Shown one piece after another: positions 5,348 to 6,452 of a stretch of 6,452 nt of DNA. The position numbers and the translations under genes are program-made. The notes under the pieces were generated by a model. That model ran no database searches. It saw nothing but the letters and a program-made list of their open reading frames with translations, and was not told where the DNA came from. The stretch covers positions 1 through 6,452 of the forward strand of contig JAQWAM010000079.1 in the NCBI GenBank assembly GCA_028707675.1, read 5' to 3'. Source of the stretch: Kiritimatiellia bacterium. Lineage in GTDB: Bacteria > Verrucomicrobiota > Kiritimatiellia > RFP12 > UBA1067. Positions within the stretch are counted from its first letter, which is position 1. Each line of letters opens with the position of its first letter.

Positions 5348-6452
5348 ATGCGGGTTAACATGAAAAATATGATCTGTACATGTTTGGCGGCGGGAACGGT
5401 TTGGGCCTGCGCGGCGGCGCCGGTGAATGTGGCTCTGCATAAACCTTACAAGCTGTCGCCGGCGCCGCGTTACCGTCACTGCACTGACCCCGGAGACAAG
5501 ACGCAGCTAACGGACGGGGATCATTCGCAGGGATACTTCTGGACCCAGAAGGGGACGGTCGGCTGGAATAACGTCGCGCCGGTGCTCTGCACGATCGATC
5601 TGGGGAAGGTCGAGCCGGTCTGCGGCGTGTCATGGAGCACGGCGGCGGGCGTGGCGGGCGTGACCTGGCCCCAGAGTTTGCTTGTGATGGTGAGCGATGA
5701 CGGCAGGCGCTGGACCTTTATCGGCGATCTGTGCGATTCGGGATCAGTTGACAAGAAGCCGCCTGAAGGCAAGTACGCGACATTCCGTTTCGCATCCGAA
5801 CGCATGAAGGGGCGCGGGCGGTACGTGTGCGTCATAGCCGCCGCCCGACCGTTCTGTTTTGTGGACGAGATCGAGGTGTGGCGCGGTCCCGACGCGTGGC
5901 TCGGCGAGCCTGTGGAGGGCCCGCAGAGCGACGATCCGCGCCGCTTCTACATGGAGTCTCGGGCGCGTTCGGGGGTCGCGGCGCGGCTGCGGGATGATCT
6001 GGCAACGATTATCGGACAGGCGGAAGAGCGCGGGCTAGCGGCAGCGTTGGCGGAGAGCCGGGCACGGGCGGATGAGTTGCGAGCGGCCATCGGAGACGCT
6101 GCGGCGCAGGCGGCAGACACTTTCCGGACCGTGCTGCCGTACGGCGAGACGCACGAGGCGATCCTTGCGCTGAACGCGCCGGTGCTGCGCGCTGCGGGCG
6201 TCACGCGGCCGCTGGTGCGGCCGGCGGGCCGCTGGGACCCGCTTGACCTGACAGCGCAGCCGAAGGCAGGCCAGAAGACTGCCGGGCCGGTGACACTGGA
6301 CCTGATGCGCGGCGAGGTGCGCGGCGCGGCGGTGAACATCACCAATCCTTTCGACGAGCCTTTGACTTTCACGGTGCGGACGGTCGGCATGCCTGCCGCG
6401 CTCAATCTGGAACTGCGCGAGGCTCTGGCGACCGACACGCAGAGCCGCACGC
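5348..6452 (+). CDS. Exported protein with F5/8 type C (discoidin-like) domain, 3' partial
   Basis: The frame runs from ATG 5348 to the window end without a stop, giving 368 visible residues. This start is chosen because AGGG at 5335-5338 is about 9 bases upstream; the in-frame ATGs at 5342 and 5360 are alternatives. Residues 1-24 look like a signal peptide (MRVNMKN, a short hydrophobic core, then ACAAA before Pro25), so the mature protein is probably secreted or periplasmic. VWAC at 18-21 is a poor lipobox. Residues about 26-178 resemble a discoidin/F5-8C jelly roll: NVALHKPY near the start, CTDPGDKTQLTDGD at 45-58, FWTQKGTVGW from 64, an IDLG strand, VSDDGRRWTFIGDL, and the closing FVDEIEVW at 171-178. 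Such domains usually bind carbohydrate and are common on secreted glycan-degrading proteins in PVC bacteria and planctomycetes. An Ala/Arg/Glu-rich helical segment follows (about 202-258), then a region I do not recognise. Any catalytic domain would lie past the edge. The gene faces the transposase gene back to back. Confidence 0.82.
   Translation, partial: MRVNMKNMICTCLAAGTVWACAAAPVNVALHKPYKLSPAPRYRHCTDPGDKTQLTDGDHSQGYFWTQKGTVGWNNVAPVLCTIDLGKVEPVCGVSWSTAAGVAGVTWPQSLLVMVSDDGRRWTFIGDLCDSGSVDKKPPEGKYATFRFASERMKGRGRYVCVIAAARPFCFVDEIEVWRGPDAWLGEPVEGPQSDDPRRFYMESRARSGVAARLRDDLATIIGQAEERGLAAALAESRARADELRAAIGDAAAQAADTFRTVLPYGETHEAILALNAPVLRAAGVTRPLVRPAGRWDPLDLTAQPKAGQKTAGPVTLDLMRGEVRGAAVNITNPFDEPLTFTVRTVGMPAALNLELREALATDTQSRT

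Noticed and set aside
5947..6450. Minus-strand frame of 167 codons at the right edge
   Set aside because: It overlaps the exported protein frame, which has a signal peptide, a recognisable domain and a Shine-Dalgarno. The minus-strand product is Ser/Ala/Arg-rich without domains.

Overview
The window is GC-rich, gene-dense bacterial DNA. No rRNA or marker gene fixes the taxon. Three things together fit the PVC superphylum (Kiritimatiellota, Lentisphaerota, Verrucomicrobiota) or Planctomycetota best: a PEP/pyruvate-binding protein with a sensor-like N-terminus, a secreted discoidin-domain protein, and an intergenic palindrome built of paired hairpins. This placement is inference from family knowledge, not something the sequence proves.

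Layout. (1) Positions 1-3021, plus strand: the large 3' part of a gene entering from the left edge. It encodes the end of a GAF-like domain, a helical region, a pyruvate-phosphate-dikinase-type ATP-grasp module, a conserved block of unassigned function, a Pro/Ala-rich linker and a C-terminal Pol-beta-type nucleotidyltransferase domain. (2) Positions 3022-3183: a non-coding gap with a GC hairpin, a TG-rich tract and a cruciform-like repeat of two hairpins closed by an outer stem. (3) Positions 3184-3831, plus strand: a HAD phosphatase of the phosphoglycolate phosphatase type. (4) About 3820-5263: an insertion sequence region with an apparently intact minus-strand DDE transposase (4000-5202), a clear inner pair of inverted repeats, a weaker outer pair, and a 20-bp perfect stem-loop just after the transposase stop. 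(5) Positions 5254-5347: a short regulatory region with an 8-bp perfect inverted repeat around a possible -10 box. (6) Position 5348 to the right edge, plus strand: the start of an exported F5/8 type C (discoidin-like) protein, open at the window end.

The genes do not form an obvious pathway. Structured DNA separates the PPDK-like gene from the phosphatase gene, and the insertion sequence separates the phosphatase from the exported protein gene. The most unusual items are the ATP-grasp/nucleotidyltransferase fusion and the layered, partly duplicated ends of the insertion sequence, one of which appears to supply the last codons and stop of the phosphatase gene. I found no CRISPR array, tRNA, rRNA or recognisable defence operon.
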